A stretch of 64,000 nt of DNA from an uncultured Eubacteriales bacterium (GTDB taxonomy: Bacteria > Bacillota > Clostridia > Lachnospirales > Lachnospiraceae): the NCBI GenBank assembly GCA_900539455.1, contig UQCD01000008.1:26857-90856 (forward strand). Direction: 5' to 3'. Of the stretch, positions 26,697 to 34,524 are shown one piece after another. Below the pieces are notes generated by a model. The model ran no database searches, was not told the DNA's origin, and worked only from the letters and a program-made list of their open reading frames with translations. Within the stretch, counting starts at the first letter, position 1; each line of letters starts with the position of its first letter. The translations under genes and the position numbers were made by a program.

Positions 26697-27672
26697 TCTG
26701 ATTAGTAAGGGGTAATGAATTAAATAGGGCATAGGCATTTTCTAAGGTTTCAATAGCAATAGCCTGCATAGCCTCCCTTGTAAAATATCCCTGATGTGAT
26801 GTTAAAATCACATTGGGGAATGTTATTAATCGGGCAAGCTTTTCATCTTCTATTATTTCACTGGACTTGTCCTCATAATATAAGTCAGACTCTTCCTCAT
26901 ATACATCAAGCCCAACTCCACCAATTCTGCCGGGAGTAAGTAATGCTTCTAAAAGTGCATCAGTTTTAATTAATTGTCCTCTGGAGGTGTTCACTATAAA
27001 TATACCCTTTCGCATTTTACTAAGAGCAGCCTCGTCAATTATATATTTTGTTTCATTGGTAAGCGGACAATGTAAGGAAATAAAATCAGATGTTCTAAAT
27101 AGATAATCTAAGTCAACATATTTTATATCCAAGCTATTATTAGGATAAGGGTCATAGGCAATCACATTCATATCAAAGCCCTTGCATATTTTTATCATCG
27201 CCTGTCCGATTTTTCCAGTACCAATAATACCAGCAGTGCAGCCATGAATATCCCTTCCCATTAGTCCGTTAATATTCATATTGAAATCTCGTGTTCTGGC
27301 ATATGCCTTGTGTATTCTCCGATTTACACACAAATATAGCCCCATTGCAAATTCAGCAACTGCCTGTGGGGAATATCCAGGTACTCTAAGAACAGGAATA
27401 TTATATTTTTGACAGGCTCTTATGTCTACATTATTAAAGCCGGCACAACGCATAAGAATTCCTCGTATATTGTACTTTGCAAGCTCTGCAACTGTTTCCT
27501 CGCTTAAATCATCATTAACGAAGGCACACACTAGGTCGCCCTTTTGAGATAGGGCAGCAGTATCCGGAGTGAGCTTTGAGGTTAGGTATATAGGTGTGTA
27601 TCCGTAGTCGTTGCAAAGTGGAGTAAACCAAATTTCATCGTAGGGTTTGGAACTAAAAAATACAATTTTCAT
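26683..27672 (-). CDS. D-2-hydroxyacid dehydrogenase (D-lactate dehydrogenase type)
   Basis: A 329-residue NAD-dependent dehydrogenase reducing a 2-oxoacid, probably pyruvate to D-lactate. The Rossmann motif GIIGTGKIGQ is at about 148-157. The catalytic triad is visible as Arg in IVNTSRGQLIKT, Glu in LDVYEEES and His in TSHQGYFT. A TTG start at 27684 lies before the Shine-Dalgarno; GGAGG 6 nt before ATG 27672 decides the start. Its 3' end overlaps hflC antisense by 14 bp. Substrate within the family is not certain. Confidence 0.9.
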   Translation of the reverse strand: MKIVFFSSKPYDEIWFTPLCNDYGYTPIYLTSKLTPDTAALSQKGDLVCAFVNDDLSEETVAELAKYNIRGILMRCAGFNNVDIRACQKYNIPVLRVPGYSPQAVAEFAMGLYLCVNRRIHKAYARTRDFNMNINGLMGRDIHGCTAGIIGTGKIGQAMIKICKGFDMNVIAYDPYPNNSLDIKYVDLDYLFRTSDFISLHCPLTNETKYIIDEAALSKMRKGIFIVNTSRGQLIKTDALLEALLTPGRIGGVGLDVYEEESDLYYEDKSSEIIEDEKLARLITFPNVILTSHQGYFTREAMQAIAIETLENAYALFNSLPLTNQITVP

Positions 27673-28182
27673 AATGACCTCCAAATTTTTTAAGTAATTA
27701 AGTAAATAGGTGTAGGTAAAATAAAGTGTAAATTAATAGTGTGTAGATAAGGACTTTGAATAAAAATGCAAAAATGGTAAGGCTGGCGGATGGAATGGTG
27801 TGGTATGAGTAGTATATGGAAAAATGGGGAAAATATCAGGAAATATATAGAGATAATATGAAAAATACAGATAAAATATATGTGTATAAGCAAAAATAAA
27901 TAAAAATTAAGTAGCAACTGCGAACAAAAGTTTGGTTTGAAAGTACGGTATATGGGACATAGATAAGAGGTATAATTTAGATAGAAGCAAAAACAAAGAA
28001 GTAAAAGGGAAGGTGAAAATGCTTGAGAAAAAAATAACAATCATTGAATAAAATGGCGAAAGTTGGTATACTTTTAAACAAGAATAAGCGTTAATTTAGA
28101 TTTTAATTAATAATTTTTTATTTGGGTTAAAGCCAATAATTAAAGGTGTAATTTACTCAAAAAATGTAGAAACAAGTAAAAT
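27673..28182. other. Intergenic region, purine-rich on the plus strand, no supported gene
   Basis: About 500 bp between the dehydrogenase and the tracrRNA. The plus strand is rich in A and G and very poor in C from about 27690 to 28060. A 116-codon frame on the minus strand is a by-product of this composition: it begins with TTG, has no Shine-Dalgarno and encodes only low-complexity hydrophobic residues. No promoter, RNA or repeat is convincing. Confidence 0.6.
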
Positions 28183-28207
28183 AAAAAAAGACTTAAAAAT
28201 AAGTCTT
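28183..28207 (-). terminator. tracrRNA terminator
   Basis: On the minus strand AAGACTTA, loop TTTT, TAAGTCTT, then TTTTTTTATTTT: a perfect 8-bp stem and T tract. Confidence 0.92.
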
Positions 28208-28303
28208 CGTTTAAAACTTCCTGCACAATGCAACGAAAGGATTTGAATAAATTTTTATTTGAACTTGTAGTGTAATCTCATATGGTAGTAATTCATTTGA
28301 GAT
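28183..28303 (-). ncRNA. tracrRNA of the type II-A CRISPR-Cas system
   Basis: About 120 nt on the strand opposite cas9. The plus strand at 28257-28292 copies the CRISPR repeat: ATTTGA, a 5-nt mismatch block, then 24 positions (28268-28291) matching except one. The minus-strand RNA is therefore an anti-repeat that pairs with the crRNA repeat around a central bulge, as Cas9 guides require. 3' of the anti-repeat it can form AATAAA/TTTATT (nexus-like), a TGCA-TTG-TGCA stem, and a terminator hairpin. A promoter (28310-28338) and a terminator frame it. Divergent placement upstream of cas9 matches S. pyogenes. Ends are estimated. Confidence 0.92.
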
Positions 28304-28309
28304 ATATAT

Positions 28310-28338
28310 ACTATAAATACTTTTTTTGAAAATGTCAA
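28310..28338 (-). promoter_or_regulatory. tracrRNA promoter
   Basis: On the minus strand a consensus TTGACA (28338-28333), exactly 17 nt, and TATAGT (28315-28310). Start of transcription is expected near 28303. Confidence 0.9.
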
Positions 28339-28435
28339 CAAAAAAATAAAAAATCTATTTTTTCGTGCTTGTTTACAAGTAAAATAATTGTAACAAAATC
28401 TTAATCATTAATGTAACAAAACAAGGAGGAAAAAT

Positions 28436-31400
28436 ATGAAAGAAGTACAAAATGATTATTATATCGGATTGGATATAGGAACAAATTCAGTAGGTTGGGC
28501 TGTTACAGATTTGCAGTATAATATTTTAAGAAAAAAGGGAAAATCAATGTGGGGTATAAGATTATTTGAAGAAGCAAAGACAGCAGCAGAAAGAAGAGTT
28601 GCCAGAACAAATAGAAGAAGATTACAAAGACAGAAGCAGCGAATTGAACTTTTGCAAGAGATATTTAGTGAGGAAATATCAAAGGTTGATGATAAATTTT
28701 TTATAAGATTGAAGGACAGCTCATTTGTTCCAGAAGATAAAAAAGAAAATCAGACAAATTCCATTTTTAACGACATAAAATACAAAGATAAAGATTATAA
28801 TGATGAGTTTAAGACTATTTATCATTTAAGAAAAGCATTAATTATGGGGGAAAAAGAATACGATGTCAGACTTGTATATTTAGCAATTCATCATATGATG
28901 AAAAATCGTGGACATTTTTTGTTTGACAGTAATATAGCTAATATTACATCTTTTGACACAACTTTTAGTACGTTTAAAATTTGTATGGAGGAAGAGTTCG
29001 GTTTTAGTATGGAGGAAATAGATGAGGGTGAGTTTGAAAAAATTCTTAAAAATAAGTCACTTTCAAGGACGAAAAAGAGTGAAAATCTGCTTAAAATATG
29101 TGGAGTGGAGAAAAAAGATGAAGTATATAGGCAATTTTCAGAGATTATTAAATTAATTATCGGATTAAATTGCAAGGTAAGTGTAATTTTTAATTCAGAA
29201 GCCTTTGAAGAAATAGAACATAATAAAATATGCTTTGGAAGTGGAAACTACGATGAAACCAGACTTGCTTTAGAGGACGAAATACAGGAAAAAGCAGGCA
29301 TAATAGATATTTTACAAGCAGTTTATAATTGGACAATACTTTCTGACATACTTGAAGGTGGAGAATATAATGGGAAATCATATATAAGTATAGCAAAGGT
29401 TGGAAAATATGAAAAACATCACAACGATTTAAAAAAATTAAAAGAGCTTGTAAAGAAATATTGTACACAAGAGGATTACAATGATTTTTTTGTATCAAAT
29501 GAAAAAGACAACTATTGTGCATATATTGGCAAGTATATGAAGAATGGAAAAGTAAAAGTGGAGAATAAGAAGTGTAGTCAAGAGGATTTTTATAAAGCAG
29601 TTAAGAAATTGCTTGATAAAATGAATGTAGATAATGATGTTGATGAAGCAGCAGTTACATCTATTAAAAATGATATAGAGAGCAAGACATTTCTACAAAA
29701 GCAGGTTTCCAAGGATAATGGAGTTATTCCATATCAGGTCAATAAAATAGAATTGGAGTGTATACTGGAAAATGCAAAAGAATATTTACCATTTTTAAAT
29801 GAGGTAGATGAAAGCTGCAATTTAACTAATGCAGAAAAGATTGTAAAATTATTTGAATATAGAATACCTTATTATGTAGGACCAATTAATACAGCTAGAG
29901 GTGATAATTGCTGGATGATTAGAAATGAGGGAAAAGAAGGCGAAAGGATTACACCATGGAATTTTAATGATGTTGTGGATGTAGATTTGTCAGCAGAAAA
30001 ATTTATCAAGCGTATGACAAATAAGTGTACATATCTTTCAAAGGAGGATGTTCTTCCAAAATATTCATTACTTTATACAGAATATATGGTCCTTAATGAA
30101 ATTAATAATATAAAGGTAAAAGGTGTTCCTTTAGATGATATTGATATTAAATTAAGAAAAGGTATATATAATGAATTATTTAAGAAGGAAAAAAGAGTAT
30201 CTAAAAAAAGAATAGCAGAGTACATAAAGTCTATGGGATATGATGTAGCAAAAGAAGATATATCAGGTGTAGATGTGATACTTACAACTTCACTAAGCTC
30301 ATATATTGAACTGAAGAAAATATTTGGTGATAAATTAGACACATATAGCTTTAAGCAAGTAGCCGAAGATATTATTAAATGGATTACAATCTATGGTGAT
30401 GACCAGAAAATGCTTAAAAGAGTTATAAAGAAACACTACGAAAGTGAAATTACACCAGAGCAATTAAAGCAGGTATGCAGACTTAAAATTCAAGGCTGGG
30501 GAAGACTTTCAGAGAAACTGTTAACGGGATTAGAAGGAACTAATAAAGATACAGATGAAATAACAACTATAATAAATGAGCTTAGAAATACTAATAGAAA
30601 TTTTATGCAAATAGTTGCTTCTAATGATTATACATTTGCAGAATGTATTGATGATGAAAATATGGGTTATAAGGTAGAAGAGGTAACCTATGACAATATT
30701 GTAAAGGATGTTGTTGCATCTCCAGCAATTAAGAGAGCTGTATGGCAGACCATACAAATTGTTGAAGAAATAAAGCAGGTAATGGGAAAAGCTCCAGTGA
30801 GAATTTTTGTGGAGATGGCAAGAGGCGAAGAAGAAAAAAAGAGGACAATCTCTAGAAAAGACAAATTGTTAGAATGTTATAAGGAAATAGATAAGGAGTG
30901 CAAAACAGATTGGGTGGACGAGCTTAATAAAATCAAAGATACAGAACTAAAAAGTATAAAGCTATTTTTGTATTTTACACAAATGGGTAAATGTATGTAT
31001 ACAGGTAAAAAAATAGATATTTCACAGCTTGATAATGCTACTATATGGGATAGAGATCATATATACCCACAGTCAAAAGTAAAGGATGATAGTTTAGATA
31101 ATCTAGTGCTTGTAGCCAGAATAGAAAATGCAAAAAAGTCAGATGGAATGTTAAGTCCAGAAATTCAGTACAAAATGTATGGTCATTGGAAATATTTGAA
31201 GGATAAAGGTTTAATATCTGAAAAGAAATTTAATAGATTGACGAGAAAAGAGCCTTTTTCTGATGATGAGCTTGCAGGATTTATTAGCAGACAGTTGGTA
31301 GAAACCAGACAGTCGACTAAAGTGGTAGCGACCTTGCTAAATAGGATTTATGGCGATACCAAGGTTGTGTATGTTAAGGCAGGAGTGACAGCAGACTTTA

Positions 31401-32581
31401 AAAATCATAAGGATAGCAAGACAGGAGAAAGAGATTATATTCACGATGTAAAAGTAAGGTCAATAAATGATTATCATCACGCTAAGGACGCCTATTTAAA
31501 TATTGTTGTAGGAAATGTATATTTTACAAAATTTACAGATAATCCATATAAATGGTTTAAAGATAGAAGTGGCAAGCGAGATGAAAATAAATATAAGTAT
31601 AGCCTTAATAGAATGTTTGATTTTGACTTATTGGAGGGTGAAAATGTTGTTTGGAAAAGAGGAAAGGATGGTACGCTAAAGACAGTAAATGAAGTATTAA
31701 GCAGAAATGATATTTTGTATACAAGATATGCTTATTGCAACAAAGGGTTATTGTTTGACCAACTGCCTGTGAAAGCTCCAAATAATGAGGAAAAGGCTGA
31801 AAAGTTAGTACCAGCAAAAAAAGGAAGAGATACTATAAAGTATGGTGGATATAATTCAATAAGTCCGTCACATTTTATGCTTGTAGAATCAAAGGACAAA
31901 AAGGGGAATTTTATAAGAACAATAGAATCGGTTCCACTATATCTAAAAGAGGTATTTGAGAAAGATAATCAAAAGCTGATTGAATATTGTATTAACAGAT
32001 ATGATTTAAAAGAGCCTAGGATAGTAATGCCAGTTATAAAGAAAAGTTCATTGTTAGTAATTAATGGATTTCCAATGCACTTAAATGGCAGTACAGGAAA
32101 ACAGTTGATTTTGCAGGGGGCTGTACAATTATGTGTAAGTAATGAAGATGCAGCGTATATTAAAAAGCTTGAAAAGTATGCGGATGATAATGCTAAACGA
32201 AAAGATAAGAAAGAACTATTAAAAATTGATGAATATAGGGGAATAACAAAGGAACAAAATAAAGTAATATATGAAAAGTTTTTAGAAAAGCTTAATAATG
32301 GAATATACACAAAAAGACCTGCAAATCCAAGAACTAAGTTAGAAAGTCTTGAACAAAAGTTTGAAGAATTAGAGATAGAAAAGCAAAGTATATTACTAAT
32401 GGAAGTTTTGAATTTGTTTAAATGTAAACCATTAACTGCAAATATGGAATTAATAAAGGATAGTAAATATCTAGGGAAAATTCAGCTTAGTAAAAATATA
32501 AGCTCTTGTAAATTAGCTAAGCTTATAAATCAATCACCAACAGGTCTATATGAAAATGTAATAGACCTATTAAGAGTATGA
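28436..32581 (+). CDS. cas9: CRISPR-associated endonuclease Cas9 (type II-A)
   Basis: A 1381-residue RNA-guided nuclease. RuvC-I YYIGLDIGTNSVGWAVTD (catalytic D13), Arg-rich bridge helix RRVARTNRRRLQRQKQR, RuvC-II RIFVEMARGEE (E793), HNH WDRDHIYPQS (H875) and RuvC-III YHHAKDAYLN (H1015, D1018) are all present, so both nuclease sites look active. Size is similar to SpCas9. AGGAGG lies before ATG. The 5' region holds a dyad CTTGT-TT-ACAAG (28368-28379), a possible operator. The stop overlaps the cas1 start (ATGA). The PAM cannot be derived from the window. Confidence 0.98.
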   Translation: MKEVQNDYYIGLDIGTNSVGWAVTDLQYNILRKKGKSMWGIRLFEEAKTAAERRVARTNRRRLQRQKQRIELLQEIFSEEISKVDDKFFIRLKDSSFVPEDKKENQTNSIFNDIKYKDKDYNDEFKTIYHLRKALIMGEKEYDVRLVYLAIHHMMKNRGHFLFDSNIANITSFDTTFSTFKICMEEEFGFSMEEIDEGEFEKILKNKSLSRTKKSENLLKICGVEKKDEVYRQFSEIIKLIIGLNCKVSVIFNSEAFEEIEHNKICFGSGNYDETRLALEDEIQEKAGIIDILQAVYNWTILSDILEGGEYNGKSYISIAKVGKYEKHHNDLKKLKELVKKYCTQEDYNDFFVSNEKDNYCAYIGKYMKNGKVKVENKKCSQEDFYKAVKKLLDKMNVDNDVDEAAVTSIKNDIESKTFLQKQVSKDNGVIPYQVNKIELECILENAKEYLPFLNEVDESCNLTNAEKIVKLFEYRIPYYVGPINTARGDNCWMIRNEGKEGERITPWNFNDVVDVDLSAEKFIKRMTNKCTYLSKEDVLPKYSLLYTEYMVLNEINNIKVKGVPLDDIDIKLRKGIYNELFKKEKRVSKKRIAEYIKSMGYDVAKEDISGVDVILTTSLSSYIELKKIFGDKLDTYSFKQVAEDIIKWITIYGDDQKMLKRVIKKHYESEITPEQLKQVCRLKIQGWGRLSEKLLTGLEGTNKDTDEITTIINELRNTNRNFMQIVASNDYTFAECIDDENMGYKVEEVTYDNIVKDVVASPAIKRAVWQTIQIVEEIKQVMGKAPVRIFVEMARGEEEKKRTISRKDKLLECYKEIDKECKTDWVDELNKIKDTELKSIKLFLYFTQMGKCMYTGKKIDISQLDNATIWDRDHIYPQSKVKDDSLDNLVLVARIENAKKSDGMLSPEIQYKMYGHWKYLKDKGLISEKKFNRLTRKEPFSDDELAGFISRQLVETRQSTKVVATLLNRIYGDTKVVYVKAGVTADFKNHKDSKTGERDYIHDVKVRSINDYHHAKDAYLNIVVGNVYFTKFTDNPYKWFKDRSGKRDENKYKYSLNRMFDFDLLEGENVVWKRGKDGTLKTVNEVLSRNDILYTRYAYCNKGLLFDQLPVKAPNNEEKAEKLVPAKKGRDTIKYGGYNSISPSHFMLVESKDKKGNFIRTIESVPLYLKEVFEKDNQKLIEYCINRYDLKEPRIVMPVIKKSSLLVINGFPMHLNGSTGKQLILQGAVQLCVSNEDAAYIKKLEKYADDNAKRKDKKELLKIDEYRGITKEQNKVIYEKFLEKLNNGIYTKRPANPRTKLESLEQKFEELEIEKQSILLMEVLNLFKCKPLTANMELIKDSKYLGKIQLSKNISSCKLAKLINQSPTGLYENVIDLLRV

Positions 32582-33450
32582 GCTGGCGTATTGTAGTAAT
32601 TTCTAGAAGTGCAAAGCTTGATTACAAAATGGATTATCTTATAGTGAGGCAGGAAGAAATAACGAAGATTCATCTTAGCGAAATTTATACTTTGATTATT
32701 GAATCAACGGCAGTATCTATTACTGCCTCACTACTAAGTGAATTGACAAAAAGAAAAATAAAAGTAATTTTTTGTGATGAAAAAAGAAATCCATCCTCGG
32801 AATTAATACCTTATTATGGAAGCCACGACACAAGTGCGAAGGTCAGAAAACAGGTTGCTTGGTCAAAAGAGGTTAAAACAGATGTATGGACAGAAATTGT
32901 TACGGAAAAAATAAGAAAACAACGGGATTATTTAAAAAAGCTAGGAAAAGAGGAATATAAATTACTAGATGAGTATGTAGAGCAAATAGAAACTGGTGAT
33001 AGTACAAACAGGGAAGGTCATGCAGCAAAAGTTTATTTTAATGCACTATTTGGAGTTAAATTTACAAGAACATCAGAAGATCCAATAAATGCTGCATTGA
33101 ATTATGGTTATGGATTAATTTTATCTGCATTTAATCGTGAAATTGTTTCAAATGGTTATATAACCCAATTAGCATTATTTCATGATAATATGTTTAATCA
33201 GTTTAATCTAGGTTCAGATTTGATGGAACCATTTAGAATTTTAGTTGACAAGAGAGTTGTAAGATTGGAACCAGATAGGTTTGAACATGAAGAAAAAATA
33301 TTTATGGTAGATTTACTTAATCAGGAGGTAATAATAGATGGCAAGAAAAATTATGTTAATAATGCGATAAAAATATATTGTAGAAGTGTATTTGATGCAA
33401 TTAATGAAAAAGATGTTTCACTTATAAGGTTTTACAAGGATGAGTTATAG
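32578..33450 (+). CDS. cas1: CRISPR integrase Cas1 (type II)
   Basis: A 290-residue spacer-acquisition integrase. The catalytic metal ligands are visible: E146 in REGHAAKVYFN, H202 in LALFHDN and E217 in DLMEPFR. The N-terminal beta domain begins SWRIVVISRSAKLDYKMDYL, typical of II-A Cas1. The start overlaps cas9 by 4 bp and the end overlaps cas2 by 11 bp. With Cas2 it inserts new spacers at the leader end. Confidence 0.97.
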   Translation: MSWRIVVISRSAKLDYKMDYLIVRQEEITKIHLSEIYTLIIESTAVSITASLLSELTKRKIKVIFCDEKRNPSSELIPYYGSHDTSAKVRKQVAWSKEVKTDVWTEIVTEKIRKQRDYLKKLGKEEYKLLDEYVEQIETGDSTNREGHAAKVYFNALFGVKFTRTSEDPINAALNYGYGLILSAFNREIVSNGYITQLALFHDNMFNQFNLGSDLMEPFRILVDKRVVRLEPDRFEHEEKIFMVDLLNQEVIIDGKKNYVNNAIKIYCRSVFDAINEKDVSLIRFYKDEL

Positions 33451-33760
33451 GTATATGAGAATTTTAGTTTTTTTCGATTTGCCAACTTTAACATCGGCAA
33501 ATAAAAAAGATTACATACAATTTAGAAAATATTTAATAAAAAATGGATTTATAATGATTCAGGAGTCGGTTTATACTAAACTGGCTCTGAATCAGACTAT
33601 TTCTGACGCAGTGGTATATAATGTGAGAAAAAATAAACCACCTGAAGGACTTGTACAGGTGTTAACATTAACAGAGAAGCAATTTCAAAAAATGGAAACT
33701 ATAACAGGCGAATTTAAGTCTAATGTAGTGGATAATGATAAAAGGTTGATAATATTATGA
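33440..33760 (+). CDS. cas2: CRISPR-associated protein Cas2
   Basis: 106 residues beginning MSYRYMRILVFFDLPT, nearly the signature of type II-A Cas2; D13 is the conserved acidic residue of the ferredoxin-like fold. It forms the scaffold of the Cas1-Cas2 integrase. An internal ATG (codon 6) is less likely because orthologues begin MSYRYM. Overlaps cas1 by 11 bp and csn2 by 4 bp. Confidence 0.97.
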   Translation: MSYRYMRILVFFDLPTLTSANKKDYIQFRKYLIKNGFIMIQESVYTKLALNQTISDAVVYNVRKNKPPEGLVQVLTLTEKQFQKMETITGEFKSNVVDNDKRLIIL

Positions 33761-34440
33761 GAATAACACATATAGATTACAATTTTATATATGAATTAAA
33801 AGAAAATGACAGAGGTATTTTAATTGTTGAAAACGCAATGTTTTTCAGAAAAATAATAGATGAAATGAGGCGAAGCATAGTAGACAAAGAGGAGATTTTT
33901 ATATTTTCAGAGAATAATAAAATAATAAAACCATGGGATATGGTAGATTTGGTAATAAATCCCATAGAACTGGAAATAAATACAAAGAAAGTCTTAACTA
34001 GGTTATATGAAAAAATAAGAGAGGAAATAAATTTATCTGAACTTTTAGTTGAAAATAATGAAATATGTCAAAATATAGAGAAATATTTTTTACATATAGT
34101 GGATAATTTAGATGTTGAACTAACCTATAAAGATAAAATAGATGTTACAGATATTTTGAAAATGTTAGATGTAAAAATTCTTGAAAAATATGAGGACCAA
34201 ACAGAAAAGCTTATTGAATATATTCGTGTAAATCATGAATTAATGAATATAAAAAGTTTTATATTTGTTGGGTTGCATACATTTTTTAATGAATATGAGA
34301 TAGAAAAAATATATGAATTTGCTGAGTATAATAAAGTAAATATATTTTTAATTGAAAATAGACAACCTGAGAAAATGTCAAATTATACTCAAGTAAAAAT
34401 AATTGATAAAGATGGTTGTGAAATATCGTTTGATATGTAA
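33757..34440 (+). CDS. csn2: Spacer-acquisition protein Csn2 (type II-A)
   Basis: 227 residues in the canonical fourth position of a II-A operon. It has the Csn2 pattern: a beta-rich start (MRITHIDYNFIYELKENDRG), a middle helical leg region (about 75-150), and a conserved core IKSFIFVGLHTFFNEYEIEKIYEFA, VNIFLIEN. Csn2 forms a ring tetramer that holds DNA ends during adaptation. The stop lies 84 bp before the first repeat, so the leader directly follows the gene. Confidence 0.93.
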   Translation: MRITHIDYNFIYELKENDRGILIVENAMFFRKIIDEMRRSIVDKEEIFIFSENNKIIKPWDMVDLVINPIELEINTKKVLTRLYEKIREEINLSELLVENNEICQNIEKYFLHIVDNLDVELTYKDKIDVTDILKMLDVKILEKYEDQTEKLIEYIRVNHELMNIKSFIFVGLHTFFNEYEIEKIYEFAEYNKVNIFLIENRQPEKMSNYTQVKIIDKDGCEISFDM

Positions 34441-34524
34441 TAATATACGAATAAGTAAGCTATATGAATTACGATGTTGTAGTGGGCATTATACTTGGTA
34501 CCAAATCATAATTTTTGATTTGAG
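34441..34524 (+). promoter_or_regulatory. CRISPR leader with anchoring sequence ATTTGAG
   Basis: 84 bp between csn2 and the first repeat. It ends in ATTTGAG (34518-34524), the leader-anchoring sequence known for a group of type II-A loci, directly abutting the repeat. A -10-like TATACT (34490-34495) is 30 bp before the array and could drive pre-crRNA; the -35 is weak. Confidence 0.8.

Noticed and set aside
27690..28040. 116-codon hydrophobic frame on the minus strand
   Set aside because: TTG start, no Shine-Dalgarno, low-complexity residues explained by the C-poor plus strand; no family resemblance.
28257..28292. Isolated CRISPR repeat upstream of cas9
   Set aside because: It matches the repeat but lies between a minus-strand promoter and terminator and has the bulge mismatch, so it is the tracrRNA anti-repeat.
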